Shown: positions 8,363 to 16,832, numbered from the stretch's first letter. The stretch: DNA of 64,000 bases from Microcoleus vaginatus PCC 9802 (GCA_022701275.1 CP031740.1:631001-695000); one strand, 5' to 3'. The notes: generated by a model not told the origin, from the letters alone. Translations and numbers: made by a program.

Positions 8363-8633
8363 TCATTCACTGTAATGATTCTTACAAGCTGCGATCGCAA
8401 TTTCTTCATCTGTAACTTGGTAAACCAAACGATGTTCGTTATCAATGCGCCTCGACCAAAAACCACTTAACTCGTATTTCAGAGGTTCAGGTTTGCCCAA
8501 TCCTTCAAAGGGCGAGCGATCTATATCTTTAATCAATTCTACAATTTTGCGATAAATCTTTTTGTCTAATTTTGCCCATTCATTAAAAAAAATCTGCAAA
8601 AGCAGAAGATTCAAAAATAATTCTTCTACTCAT
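8363..8633 (-). pseudogene. yoeB: YoeB/Txe-type mRNA interferase toxin, broken by a one-base frameshift
   Basis: The toxin should start at the ATG at 8633, overlapping the antitoxin stop as TAATG. Translation gives MSRRIIFESSAFADFF and then TAA. Removing one T from the run of eight T (minus strand, about 8586-8593) restores ADFFNEWAKLDKK and continues through the YoeB core: GKPEPLKYELSGFWSRRI, EHRLVYQVTDEEI and the terminal KNHYSE. The span of 271 bases is one more than a multiple of three. YoeB toxins cleave mRNA at the ribosome, and the C-terminal active-site region is otherwise intact. Either the gene is inactivated, or slippage on the T run yields a little full-length toxin. Confidence 0.85.
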
Positions 8634-8842
8634 TACAAATCCTGTAAATCGACTTCAACTAAATTTTGTCTGTCTTTAACATTTTCAATAGCTTTCAACA
8701 GTTTGTTTTTATTGATTTCCGATTTCAAAAGATATTCGGTTTCATCGCATTCTGAGACAATTATTTCAATCTCTTTATCTCCAAAAATCGCTTTGATTTG
8801 TTCTAAAAATTTACGATCTAGTTCGCTGGCTTTTATAGTCAT
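8633..8842 (-). CDS. Antitoxin of the YoeB-type pair, 5' end replaced by an IS end
   Basis: This roughly 69-residue antitoxin (DRKFLEQIKAIFGDKEIEII and an acidic C-terminus) belongs to the group paired with Txe/YoeB in cyanobacteria. The present ATG at 8842 lies inside the terminal repeat of the IS630 copy, so the element supplies a new start and the first codons (MTIKAS). Joining across the IS with one TA target copy restores an upstream in-frame ATG at 9806 giving MSTVYRLKASELD. The promoter and original ribosome site are now about 950 bases away beyond the IS. It may be poorly expressed, or expressed from the IS; no clear ribosome site precedes the new ATG. Confidence 0.75.
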   Translation of the reverse strand: MTIKASELDRKFLEQIKAIFGDKEIEIIVSECDETEYLLKSEINKNKLLKAIENVKDRQNLVEVDLQDL

Positions 8843-9785
8843 TTCAAATAAATCTGAGACAAATGCAAGATGATGTAAAATCAAGAAAAATTGTTAACTC
8901 GGAGCCGAAAAATGGCATACAGTCTAGATTTAAGAAAAAGAGTAGTGGATTATGTGGAAAATGGAGGGGGTATAACTAAAGCCGCCGCCCTGTTTAAAGT
9001 AGGAAGAGCAACAATATACAGATGGCTAGGGAGGGAAGACCTTCGAGCCACTAAGGTAGAACACCGTGAGCGAAAGATAGACTGGGAAGCGCTCAGAAAA
9101 GATGTAGAAGAAAATCCCGAAGCAAGATTAATAGAAAGAGCAAGGAAATTCGGGGTGAGAGCGAGTGCCATATGCTATGCCTTAAAGAAAATGAAAATTA
9201 CGAGAAAAAAAAAGAATATCGTTATAGAGAAAGGAATAGAGAAGAAAGAATACAATACTACCAAACACTGAGAAATTTAATTAAAGCTCATGGGAGTAAA
9301 AGCCTTGTATTTATTGATGAGTCAGGGTTTGAAGAGTTTCATGCTTGTGTTTATGCGTGGTCAAAAAAAGGAAAAAAAGTATATGGGGATAGACAAGGAA
9401 AACGCGGAAAGAGAGAAAATTTAGTAGCAGGAAGAAGAAAAGGAAACAAGGACTTGATTGCACCTATGGTCTTTACAGGGAGCTTGAATGCAGAAAGTTT
9501 TGAAGGGTGGTTAGCTTTATATTTATTGCCATCTTTAACAATACCATCAATATTAATCATGGATAATGCACCGATTCATCGTAAGACAGCAATTAGACTG
9601 CTGGTGGAGGAAGCAGGCCATCAGATACTTTTTTTACCAAAATACTCTCCTGACTTAAATGATATTGAGCATGATTTTAGTGCATTAAAGAGAGCTATAA
9701 TGTATTCGCATTCTGCCACATCTCTTGATGAGATTATTCGCGCTTATTGTGCAACTTAGTGTCTCATTTTTATTTGAAATAACTA
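8836..9785 (+). mobile_element. IS630-family insertion sequence
   Basis: The ends form imperfect terminal inverted repeats of about 27 bases: TAGTCATTTCAAATAAA on the left and, reversed, TAGTTATTTCAAATAAA on the right, each continuing to GAGACA. A TA dinucleotide lies directly outside each end (8834-8835 and 9786-9787), the target duplication expected of IS630/Tc1-type elements. The body carries a DDE transposase in two frames. The element, about 950 bp, is inserted in codon 7 of an antitoxin gene on the other strand. It looks complete, so it may be a recent insertion. Confidence 0.85.
8912..9759 (+). CDS. IS630 transposase, two reading frames joined by -1 frameshift
   Basis: Frame one (8912-9271) holds the N-terminal HTH region, MAYSLDLRKRVVDYVENGGG then KVGRATIYRWLG. 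Frame two continues from about 9205 to 9759 with the DDE catalytic core: FIDESGF, IMDNAPIHRK and SPDLNDIEHDF provide D, D and E. The frames overlap at a run of nine A (9205-9213), where a -1 shift gives KKKEYRYRERN in frame two. Programmed frameshifting at such A runs is known for several IS families, including IS630 relatives. The joined product is about 282 residues, normal for the family, so the gene is probably functional rather than decayed. Confidence 0.85.
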
Positions 9786-9806
9786 TAAACGATAAACTGT
9801 TGACAT
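9786..9806 (-). pseudogene. Original 5' end of the antitoxin gene, stranded by the IS
   Basis: On the minus strand from 9806 the codons read ATG TCA ACA GTT TAT CGT TTA. The final TTA uses the TA target copy, and removing the IS connects it to AAA GCC AGC at 8833, in frame with the antitoxin. AGGT about ten bases upstream may be the original ribosome site. This short piece is the severed start of the antitoxin. Confidence 0.7.
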
Positions 9807-9880
9807 CGTTTTTACCTATTTTTGATTGCGTTAAAATGATTAATATTGTCTTTAAATACAGTAGTTTGAAGTTGACACTA

Positions 9881-9904
9881 AGGGCTGGCAAAATTGCCAG
9901 CCCT
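9881..9904 (-). terminator. Hairpin downstream of typA
   Basis: AGGGCTGGCAA-AATTGCCAGCCCT forms a strong, nearly perfect stem ten bases after the typA stop codon. No clear U-run follows on the minus strand, so it is a terminator-like or RNA-stabilising hairpin rather than a textbook intrinsic terminator. Confidence 0.5.
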
Positions 9905-9913
9905 CAAATTGTT

Positions 9914-11704
9914 TTAGCGTTTCACCAACTTCTTAGAAACCTTCCGCAAGCGAATTGATTTCGGTGTTACTTCCACCAATTCATCCTGGCCGATGTACTC
10001 CAAAGCGCGTTCCAAACTCATATCGACTGGTGCTTGCAATTGCGCCAATTCTTCACCGCCAGATGCGCGGTGGTTTGTCAACTGCTTCGACTTGCAAATA
10101 TTCAGCTCCATGTCTTCATCTCGGTTGTTTTCTCCGATAATCATCCCTCTGTAAACCTTAGTTCCAGGGGTAATGAAAAATACGCCACGGTCTTCAGCAT
10201 TTTTCAGTGAATAAGTAGTTGCAATTCCTTCTTCAAAGGAAATCAAGACTCCGTTGCGACGGGCGATAATTTCTCCACCGAGGGGGCGATAGTCGAGGAA
10301 GCTGTGGTTCATAATTCCAGCACCGCGAGTCAAGCGCATGAACTCGCCTCGGAATCCAATCAAACCGCGAGCGGGGACTGAAAATTCGATTTGGGTGCGA
10401 CCGGTGCTGCTGACGTGCATATCTTGCATTTCTGCTTTCCGCTGACCGAGGCGTTCGATGCAGCCGCCGACTGCTTCTTCGGGTACGTCTAACACCAAAC
10501 ATTCAAAAGGTTCGCAGGGACGACCGCCGACTTCGCGGAAGATTACTTGCGGTTGAGATACTTGGAATTCGTATCCTTCGCGACGCATATTTTCGATCAG
10601 GATTCCGAGGTGGAGTTCGCCACGGCCTGATACGAGGAATTTGTCGGGAGATTCGGTTTCTTCGACGCGCAAGGCGACGTTGGTTTGGAGTTCTCGCATT
10701 AGTCGATCGCGAATTTGACGCGATGTTACCAAACTTCCTTCTTGACCGCAGAACGGCGAATCGTTCACCGAGAAAGTCATCTGCAAAGTCGGTTCGTCTA
10801 CCTTGATTAAAGGCAGCGCTTGCGGGTCGTTGGGACAGGTAATTGTCTCGCCAATATACGCATCAGCAAAACCGGCAACGGCGACAAGATTACCAGCAGA
10901 AGATTCTGGGATATCAATCCGCTTCAGGCCTTCAAAGCCCATCAGTTTGGTAATTTTTGATTTGACAATGGCGCCGCTTTCGGTGATTAAGACTGCTTGT
11001 TGACCGATTCTAATCGTGCCGTTGTGGATGCGGCCGATGACGATGCGACCGACGTATTCTGAGTAATCTAAGGTGGTTACTTGCAGTTGTAGTGGCTTGT
11101 TGGGGTCGCCGACTGGGGGTGGTACGTGGTCTAGGATTTCTTCAAAGAGGGGCTTCATATCTAGCCCTTCGTCTTCGAGGTGTTTTTTAGCGTAACCGCT
11201 TAAGCCGGAACCGAAGAGATAGGGAAATTCGCACTGATCGTCGTCAGCACCTAGTTCGAGGAACAGATCCAAAACTTTATCGACGGCTTTGTGGGGGTCG
11301 GCTCGCTCGCGATCGATCTTATTCACAAAGACGATCGGGCGCAGTCCTTTTTCTAGGGCTTTTTTGAGCACGAACCGGGTTTGCGGCATCGGGCCTTCGT
11401 TGGCGTCTACGATCAGCAGACAGCCGTCAACCATGCCGAGAACTCGTTCGACTTCTCCGCCGAAGTCCGCGTGTCCGGGGGTATCGACGATGTTGATCAG
11501 GGTTTCTCCGTACCTGACGGCGGTGTTTTTGGAAAGGATGGTAATGCCACGCTCGCGCTCGATGTCGTTGGAGTCCATGACGCAATCTGGGATTTCTTCC
11601 CCTTCGCGGAAGATCCCGGACTGTCTGAGGAGAGCGTCCACAAGGGTGGTTTTGCCGTGATCGACGTGAGCAATGATGGCGACGTTGCGAATGGGAAGAC
11701 TCAT
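9914..11704 (-). CDS. typA: Ribosome-associated GTPase TypA/BipA
   Basis: The protein has 596 residues, the normal family length. G motifs are intact: AHVDHGKTT (G1, about residues 11-19), RERGITI (G2 region), [12 protein letters not shown] (G3) and NKIDR (G4). The elongation-factor domains II, III and V follow, then the BipA-specific C-terminal domain ([21 protein letters not shown] onward). TypA binds the 70S ribosome and supports 50S assembly and stress growth at low temperature or high light. It stands alone on the minus strand, with a hairpin beyond its stop codon. The original promoter of the adjacent toxin-antitoxin pair lies just past that hairpin. Confidence 0.97.
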   Translation of the reverse strand: MSLPIRNVAIIAHVDHGKTTLVDALLRQSGIFREGEEIPDCVMDSNDIERERGITILSKNTAVRYGETLINIVDTPGHADFGGEVERVLGMVDGCLLIVDANEGPMPQTRFVLKKALEKGLRPIVFVNKIDRERADPHKAVDKVLDLFLELGADDDQCEFPYLFGSGLSGYAKKHLEDEGLDMKPLFEEILDHVPPPVGDPNKPLQLQVTTLDYSEYVGRIVIGRIHNGTIRIGQQAVLITESGAIVKSKITKLMGFEGLKRIDIPESSAGNLVAVAGFADAYIGETITCPNDPQALPLIKVDEPTLQMTFSVNDSPFCGQEGSLVTSRQIRDRLMRELQTNVALRVEETESPDKFLVSGRGELHLGILIENMRREGYEFQVSQPQVIFREVGGRPCEPFECLVLDVPEEAVGGCIERLGQRKAEMQDMHVSSTGRTQIEFSVPARGLIGFRGEFMRLTRGAGIMNHSFLDYRPLGGEIIARRNGVLISFEEGIATTYSLKNAEDRGVFFITPGTKVYRGMIIGENNRDEDMELNICKSKQLTNHRASGGEELAQLQAPVDMSLERALEYIGQDELVEVTPKSIRLRKVSKKLVKR

Positions 11705-11825
11705 AATGCGTCTGGAACGTTAAACGGATCTAACTAAAGATTTCTTAATATATTGTAGCGCATGGAGTCAAGGGGCGATCGGGCGGCTGCCAGATTGGAG
11801 TGCGATCGTCGCTAAAATCAAGATT

Positions 11826-11894
11826 ATGGAAGCGCAACCGAGAGAAATTGAGCATTACACTAGCCCTGACGGCAGAGTTCCTTTCGATCGGTGA
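11826..11894 (+). pseudogene. Truncated duplicate of the HigB-like toxin 5' end
   Basis: A 22-codon reading frame (MEAQPREIEHYTSPDGRVPF, then two codons and TGA) closely resembles the first 22 residues of the intact toxin that begins at 11977 (MEVQPREIRRYITPDGRNPF). It then stops at the position where the toxin continues. It is a decayed partial duplication. A similar GATCG-containing context precedes both copies. Confidence 0.7.
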
Positions 11895-11976
11895 TTTTGA
11901 GTTAGCCATGGTGAAGAAGGTTTGATTTGGGTCGATCGCCCGTATTAATGATGAGGGTGCAAGTACGATCGACTTT

Positions 11977-12324
11977 ATGGAAGTACAACCGAGGGAAATT
12001 AGACGTTATATTACCCCAGACGGTAGAAATCCTTTCGCAGAGTGGCTTAGTTCCCTGCGAGATTTGAATGCGGTAGTTAAAATTGAGCAAAGGCTTGACC
12101 GAGTTCGCTTAGGGAATTTAGGAAACAGCAAGTCTGTTGGGGAAGGAGTCTGCGAATTAAAAATTGATTTTGGGCCGGGGTATCGCGTGTACTTTGGACA
12201 ATTGGGGTCAACAATAGTTCTTCTTCTGTGCGGTGGGGATAAAAGCACTCAAGAACAAGATATCCGCAAAGCTAAGGAGTATTGGAAAGAATATGGAGAA
12301 CGCGAAAATGCCAACGAGCGATAG
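11977..12324 (+). CDS. RelE/HigB-like toxin (phage-type addiction module killer protein)
   Basis: This 115-residue protein matches the phage-derived Gp49-like/HigB toxin group: PDGRNPFAEWLSSLRD at the front, a central KIEQRLDRVRLGNLGNSKSV helix, then YRVYFGQLGSTIVLLLCGGD-KSTQEQDI and KAKEYW. The usual conserved residues of the group (Arg and Tyr in GYRVYF, GGDKSTQ) are present. These toxins are mRNA interferases. Unlike most type II systems the toxin gene comes first, and it overlaps the antitoxin gene, a typical arrangement for HigBA-like pairs. It looks intact. Confidence 0.85.
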   Translation: MEVQPREIRRYITPDGRNPFAEWLSSLRDLNAVVKIEQRLDRVRLGNLGNSKSVGEGVCELKIDFGPGYRVYFGQLGSTIVLLLCGGDKSTQEQDIRKAKEYWKEYGERENANER

Positions 12325-12670
12325 TTACCAGGGCTATCTGATAGAAGCGCTCAAGGATAAAATACACGCTGCGGCTTATCTAACAGCGCATTTGGAAGAC
12401 GAAGAGCCTGAACCTGGTTTGCTGGAACTCGCACTTAGCAATGTATTTGAGGCTCTTGGCGAACCAAATATGTCTGCTGAAGATGCTAAATTGCATTTGG
12501 AAAAATTCGATCCTTTGTTGTCGCAGAATGGAATTGCGACAATTTATGCTTTGGCAAGTTGGCTGAATGCTCTGGGATTGAAGTTAACAGTTGCGGTTGA
12601 TGAACGGGATAAAGGGGAAGAGAAAGATTCTGTTGGTGGTGGTAAATTGGCGGAAGTTGGTAATATTTGA
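12308..12670 (+). CDS. HigA-like antitoxin partner
   Basis: From ATG 12308 the protein is about 120 residues. SYQGYLIEALKD near the N-terminus, a central LLELALSNVFEALGE helix and GIATIYALASWLNALGLKLT near the end match the layout of antitoxins paired with Gp49-type toxins. In these the C-terminal half is normally an Xre-like HTH with a turn ending ALGLKL. Here the HTH core (NMSAEDAKLHLEKFDPLLSQ) is divergent. The gene overlaps the toxin by 17 bases (32 if ATG 12293 is used), implying coupled translation. The Glu/Lys/Gly-rich tail is longer than usual. Confidence 0.7.
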   Translation: MPTSDSYQGYLIEALKDKIHAAAYLTAHLEDEEPEPGLLELALSNVFEALGEPNMSAEDAKLHLEKFDPLLSQNGIATIYALASWLNALGLKLTVAVDERDKGEEKDSVGGGKLAEVGNI

Positions 12671-12834
12671 TGAGGCGCCAACTTCCCAAACATGGCTTTT
12701 GAAGTTTTTTTGATTTTAGGGGAGCACTAGGTCAGAAACCGAACTTGATTTAGTATCAATAGCCACGAGAGTATTGCAGCTTGAAGAAGAGCAAGTTATT
12801 CTGAAAAAAGGTAAATACTTGCCCTTGGTCAAGC

Positions 12835-13047
12835 ATGGGATTGGTGAGGTTGTGGATTCGAGAGTTGGCTGCCGAGAACGGTTGGACTCTGACAGAGGTT
12901 GCCACTCGATCGGGCGTTCACTACAGCACTCTGAAAAGTTATGCCCGATCGCCCGGTATGGCAATGGCTGACATCGGTGCTCTGCTAAAATTGGCCCGGA
13001 CGTTTGAGGTCTCGATCGAAAAATTGTTGGATTTTGTCAAACAGTAA
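12835..13047 (+). CDS. Small Xre-family HTH regulator
   Basis: This 70-residue protein is essentially a single helix-turn-helix: IRELAAENGWTLTEVATRSG, then VHYSTLKSYARSPGMAMA and a final LARTFEVSIEKLL helix. The start ATG at 12835 is chosen because the HTH begins directly after it. An overlapping upstream open frame with no good start exists in another phase. Regulators of this kind are common next to toxin-antitoxin genes, but this one lies 165 bases from the HigA-like gene and its target is unknown. Confidence 0.7.
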   Translation: MGLVRLWIRELAAENGWTLTEVATRSGVHYSTLKSYARSPGMAMADIGALLKLARTFEVSIEKLLDFVKQ

Positions 13048-13248
13048 CAAATTACACTTAAAATAAACCAGCGCTACCAGCGCCAACCAGTTCGACCTCG
13101 CAGGGACGATCGACTGTGGGCCCAAGCAACAGATGCGAGAGTTGGCGGATGGGACGGGGCGAGGTCAGAAAGAGATGATATATTCTCAGCGGCAATTGTA
13201 GCTGTTCGATCGCCCATATCGGTCTACAATTTTTAACGTTGAGCCTTA

Positions 13249-14106
13249 TTGAAGTGCAGGAGTGGAGCTGGCTTGGATAACGCTAGTCTGTCAAGAAAAC
13301 CCCCGCAAGCCTCGGAGCTTGTCGCCGACGAAATTCCAGAAGCAGTGCGAGACCACCCATACCTAGAAGCAGGGCAGAGTCAGTCCAAGAAAAAAGGGCT
13401 GATTTGGAAACTGCTAGGGTTGGCCGCATTAGCCTGTGGGGTCAGCATCTGGCTGCACCTCAACTTTAACTTGTTCCCAGCCACCAGTCAGGCAGAGCAA
13501 ACTCAACAAAACCCAGCACCGGTGAGTTCGCCGTCTGCATCGGTCGCGAGTCCAGCTACCAACCCCAAAGCCACCGCCCCCGCAACCCCAGAGAACCTGC
13601 TGGGACATTTGCCGTACCCAGAAGCACCAGCAAAAGACTTGGTAAGCGTCACCCCCGACGGTAGCGTCAAACTCCGCACCTCAGCAGCAGCAAAATATCA
13701 GGAAATGGCCAACGCCGCAGCGGCATCAGGCATCTATTTCGCTCCCATATCCGGCTTTCGCTCCCTGCAAGACCAACAGCACGTATTTTTTGACGTGAAA
13801 GCCGAACGCAGGCAAAACGCCAGCAAGCGAGCCGAAGTCAGCGCCCCACCAGGTTACAGCGAACACCACACCGGTTATGCGATCGACATCGGCGACGGCA
13901 GCGCCCCCGAACACAACCTCAGCCCCAGTTTTGAAAATACCGAAGCATTCAAGTGGTTAGAAGCCAACGCCGTCGCCTTCAGCTTTGAAATGTCCTTCCC
14001 CAAAAACAATCGCCAAGGCGTCAGTTACGAGCCTTGGCACTGGCGGTTTGTGGGCGACAAGCAAAGCCTCGAAACTTTCTACAAAGCTCATTCCATGAAA
14101 AAGTAG
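13249..14106 (+). CDS. VanY/DacB-type D-alanyl-D-alanine carboxypeptidase, membrane-anchored
   Basis: A TTG start gives 285 residues; another in-frame TTG lies at about 13273. One transmembrane segment (about residues 48-68) precedes a Pro/Ala/Ser/Thr-rich periplasmic linker. The catalytic domain (about 130-280) has the VanY zinc motif: SGFRSLQDQQ, SEHHTGYAIDIGD (His and Asp ligands) and EPWHWRFVG (general-base Glu and third His). The family removes terminal D-Ala from peptidoglycan stem peptides. All key residues are present. It lies 157 bases before coaD with a purine-rich tract between, so the two are unlikely to be tightly coupled. Confidence 0.85.
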   Translation: MKCRSGAGLDNASLSRKPPQASELVADEIPEAVRDHPYLEAGQSQSKKKGLIWKLLGLAALACGVSIWLHLNFNLFPATSQAEQTQQNPAPVSSPSASVASPATNPKATAPATPENLLGHLPYPEAPAKDLVSVTPDGSVKLRTSAAAKYQEMANAAAASGIYFAPISGFRSLQDQQHVFFDVKAERRQNASKRAEVSAPPGYSEHHTGYAIDIGDGSAPEHNLSPSFENTEAFKWLEANAVAFSFEMSFPKNNRQGVSYEPWHWRFVGDKQSLETFYKAHSMKK

Positions 14107-14253
14107 AGGGAAGAAGGAAGAAGGAAGAGGGAAGAAGGAAGAAGGAAGAAGGAAGATTTTCCACATCTCCGGCTTTGCCACTCTCCCACTCTCCCACTGC
14201 CCCACTCTACCCACTCTCCCATTCCCCCACTCCTCCACTCCCCCACTCCGTTG
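14104..14253. repeat. Purine tract (GAAGAAG/GGAAGAA) and CCCACTCT repeats
   Basis: Bases 14104-14155 are almost pure purine in imperfect GAAGAAGG units, the mirror of the tract before hpsL. It is followed by about 80 bases of CCCACTC-type repeats up to about 14250, eleven bases before the coaD start. The tandem form suggests replication slippage. Confidence 0.75.
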
Positions 14254-14263
14254 AGCCAAACTC

Positions 14264-14842
14264 GTGATTGCAATCTATCCAGGCAGCTTTGACCCCATTA
14301 CCTTCGGTCACGCAGACATTATCGAGCGGGGATCTAAACTGTTTGACCGGGTAATTGTTACGGTAGTCAGAAACCCCAGCAAAACCCCTCTGTTCACCGT
14401 AGAGGAACGGATCGAGCAGATCCTGCGCTCTACCCAACACTTGCCAAATGTAGAAGTAGACAGTTTTGAGGGTTTGACAGTAAACTATGCTAAGATTCGA
14501 CAAGCCAAAGTGCTGCTGCGGGGGCTCCGGGTATTAACAGATTTTGAAATGGAACTCCAGATGGCCCACACCAATAAAACCCTTCTGGGTGAAATTGAAA
14601 CAGTTTTTTTGGCAACTTCTAACGAGTACAGCTTTTTAAGTAGTAGTGTAGTTAAAGAAATAGCCAAGTTTGGTGGCTCCGTAGATCATCTTGTTCCGAA
14701 ACACGTCGCCCTAGATATTTACAAATGTTACGCCAGCAGGAACCAACTCGCATCGAACCCGATAGTACCGGCCTCGGCACTGAGAACGAATCACCTCAGA
14801 ACACAGCCGCCTTCGGAGATCCCACCCGAACCGCAGGAGTAG
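14264..14842 (+). CDS. coaD: Phosphopantetheine adenylyltransferase
   Basis: A GTG start gives 192 residues. [16 protein letters not shown] carries the nucleotidyltransferase HxGH-type motif (TFGH) at the N-terminus, and [19 protein letters not shown] matches the second conserved site. The enzyme makes dephospho-CoA from 4'-phosphopantetheine and ATP. The family usually ends about residue 160, near [13 protein letters not shown]; the last 30 residues are an extra Pro/Ser-rich tail read from the same DNA as the start of the next gene, in another frame. The tail is probably tolerated rather than functional. Confidence 0.95.
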   Translation: MIAIYPGSFDPITFGHADIIERGSKLFDRVIVTVVRNPSKTPLFTVEERIEQILRSTQHLPNVEVDSFEGLTVNYAKIRQAKVLLRGLRVLTDFEMELQMAHTNKTLLGEIETVFLATSNEYSFLSSSVVKEIAKFGGSVDHLVPKHVALDIYKCYASRNQLASNPIVPASALRTNHLRTQPPSEIPPEPQE

Positions 14843-15411
14843 ACATCCAGCGGGAATTGAACAGGCTTGAGGAAATTGTTCTCGACAGCCCGCGAATTCC
14901 CCTGACCAGACGCACTCTGGTGGATGAAGAACAGTTACTCGATCAATTAGACTTGGTGAGGCTAAATTTGCCGATCGCCTTTCAGGAAGCCGAGACGATC
15001 ATCCGGCACAAGGACGACTTGCTTCAAGAGGCGGAACTTTACGCTCAGGAAGTGATAGAAGCAGCAGAACAGAGAGCAGCAGAAATTTTAAACGATATGG
15101 GCCTGCTCCAGCAGGCGAAGATAGAGGCAGATCAGTTGCGCCAGCAAGTTTTGCTCGACTGCGAGGCAATTCAGCAGGCAACGCTGGCGGAAGTCGAACA
15201 AATTCGCTACCAGGCTCAAGAGGAATTGGAAGAGATGAGAGTCAGGGCGATGGCTGAATGCGAGGAAATTCAAAACGGAGCCGATGATTATGCCGACCAA
15301 GTGCTCGATAATATCGAACATAAGTTGAGCGATATGCTGCGCGTGATCCGCAACGGGCGCGACCAGTTGGATAGTGTTTCTGCGTCGCACATCCATCACA
15401 ACAACGGTTAG
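14725..15411 (+). CDS. Conserved coiled-coil protein downstream of coaD (DivIVA/ATP-synthase-b-like)
   Basis: The 228-residue protein has an acidic unstructured N-terminus, then a conserved block, [20 protein letters not shown] and [15 protein letters not shown], followed by a long Glu/Gln/Ala-rich coiled coil (about residues 85-215). The family occurs beside coaD in many cyanobacteria; its function is unknown to me, and the coil resembles DivIVA or F-ATPase b-subunit stalks. Its ATG at 14725 overlaps coaD by 118 bases. I keep this start because MLRQQEP fits the family beginning. A strong terminator follows, so coaD and this gene form one unit. Confidence 0.7.
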   Translation: MLRQQEPTRIEPDSTGLGTENESPQNTAAFGDPTRTAGVDIQRELNRLEEIVLDSPRIPLTRRTLVDEEQLLDQLDLVRLNLPIAFQEAETIIRHKDDLLQEAELYAQEVIEAAEQRAAEILNDMGLLQQAKIEADQLRQQVLLDCEAIQQATLAEVEQIRYQAQEELEEMRVRAMAECEEIQNGADDYADQVLDNIEHKLSDMLRVIRNGRDQLDSVSASHIHHNNG

Positions 15412-15447
15412 CCGACAGTGAACTCCTTGCTTGAATATTTCTAAAAG

Positions 15448-15474
15448 TCTACCTAATTTAGGTAGATTTTTTTT
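15448..15474 (+). terminator. Intrinsic terminator of the coaD unit
   Basis: TCTACCTAA-T-TTAGGTAGA is a perfect 9-bp stem with a minimal loop, followed directly by eight T. It lies 37 bases after the coiled-coil gene stop codon and has the form of a rho-independent terminator. Confidence 0.85.
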
Positions 15475-15587
15475 CGCAATAGTCTCTATAGTCTTTATTC
15501 CTCAATCCCAGCACTGGGTGACTTATTTTTGCCGACATAAGGTTTGGGGAGATAGGAGCCAATATAACCTTTTATGCTATTGTACTG

Positions 15588-15717
15588 CTGATATCAAATC
15601 CGGCTTAAAGATCCCCTTTATCTCTTAGTCCCCCTTGGCTCGGACTTCGTTTGACTCTATGCAGCGGTTTCAACCGCCGAATGATAAAAGGGGTAGCCAA
15701 TCGGGATTTGGTATCAG
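15588..15717. repeat. MITE-like repeat with terminal inverted repeats
   Basis: The 130-base element begins CTGATATCAAATCC and ends GGGATTTGGTATCAG, an inverted pair with one or two mismatches. Inside is a segment (CCCCTTTAT, CGGACTTCGTTTG, GGTTTCAACCGCCGA) that recurs in diverged form at 56640-56740. The whole 15412-15765 gap otherwise holds only the terminator above. Confidence 0.6.
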
Positions 15718-15765
15718 ACAAAAAATTCCTAACTTGATTCCAATTTTTACAATCTAATTTTTACG

Positions 15766-16818
15766 ATGCAAAAAGTTTCTAATCGGTTCGCTGAATTTGA
15801 TTTGCTCAGAGCTTTAGCGATCGTCAGTGTGGTGATTACTCATGCTGGGTTCTTTACATTTCGTGATCGCAGAATTTTATTTGTGGCGATCGATACATTG
15901 CAACTATTTTGCGTACCTGCATTTTTACTGTTGAGTGGTTTTTTTCTCACCAACAAACGGGAAAATCAAAATAATCCCGCACTGGTAGTCAAAAAAAGAC
16001 TGTCAAAAATTATACCCCCTTATCTGTTTTGGTCAGTAGCTTTGTACATCTTAAATAATTTGGGAGAAATCCAAAAATTTGATTTACTTTCATTACTCAG
16101 AGATATCTTGACGGGTTCAGTGATGCCTCCCTATTACTTCATCGTTGTGATTGTTCAATGCTACGGCTGGTGGTGGCTTCTCGTGAAATTAAGATTTTTA
16201 GAACCCAGAAAAGTTTTGGCTTTGGGCTTAACAATTCAAACAATTTTTACAATCTTCTTCTACTTAACCGCTTTCCAATACATATCCATACCTCTACCTT
16301 TGATGGAGCGATGGATTTTCAGTTGGATTTTGCCATTTTCAACTGGCCTATTTTTGGGTGACTCGTATGACAAAATTCAACCCGTTCTCGAACGGAAAAA
16401 AATGCCAATTTTAGGGGCAACGATCCTTTTTTATCTAGCTAGCATTTGGGAATATTACCTAAAAAGTGGAGTTAATTCGGAGGCATGGTTTCTCCGATCA
16501 TTTTTTAAACTATCTGCTCAAGGATACGCAATTTTGTTCGTATTATCCATCCTCGCATTTTCTAAGAGTATCGCACTTCCCAGTAGAGTATCTGGGTTAG
16601 TCAAAATATTGGCTGCTTACTCATTCCCTATATATATCCTGGATTCGACAGTAGTGAAATATGTCTTGTTAGTGTTTTATAAGTTTATTGACCCGGTAAA
16701 TCCGCTGTTGAAGCTCGGCTTTTTAGTTACGGGGACTTTGTTAGGTTGTTGGGCGATTATTTACCTGTTGGAAAAAGTTTTGCCCAAAAATTACAGGCAG
16801 TACATTTTGGGAATTTAA
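15766..16818 (+). CDS. Acyltransferase-3 family membrane protein
   Basis: The 350-residue protein has about ten hydrophobic segments and the acyltransferase-3 N-terminal signature: EFDLLRALAIVSVVITHAGF, with the conserved His of helix 1, then VPAFLLLSGFFL. Members add acetyl or other acyl groups to sugars of exopolysaccharide, O-antigen or peptidoglycan at the membrane. It converges with the glycosyltransferase gene that ends at 16833, 14 bases away. The surrounding polysaccharide genes support a role in glycan decoration; the exact acceptor cannot be read from sequence. Confidence 0.8.
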   Translation: MQKVSNRFAEFDLLRALAIVSVVITHAGFFTFRDRRILFVAIDTLQLFCVPAFLLLSGFFLTNKRENQNNPALVVKKRLSKIIPPYLFWSVALYILNNLGEIQKFDLLSLLRDILTGSVMPPYYFIVVIVQCYGWWWLLVKLRFLEPRKVLALGLTIQTIFTIFFYLTAFQYISIPLPLMERWIFSWILPFSTGLFLGDSYDKIQPVLERKKMPILGATILFYLASIWEYYLKSGVNSEAWFLRSFFKLSAQGYAILFVLSILAFSKSIALPSRVSGLVKILAAYSFPIYILDSTVVKYVLLVFYKFIDPVNPLLKLGFLVTGTLLGCWAIIYLLEKVLPKNYRQYILGI

Positions 16819-16832
16819 TCAACTTTTGTGTT

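Noticed and set aside
9881-9904. Palindrome as a further IS end
   Set aside because: It matches neither IS630 terminal repeat and lies at a normal terminator distance from typA.
10803-11003. Small plus-strand frames inside typA
   Set aside because: Shadows of a strongly conserved gene on the other strand.
12726-12846. An open frame before the Xre gene (ELDLVSIATRVLQLEEEQ...)
   Set aside because: It looks somewhat protein-like but has no start with a ribosome site and no family match; possibly a relic, not supported enough to list.
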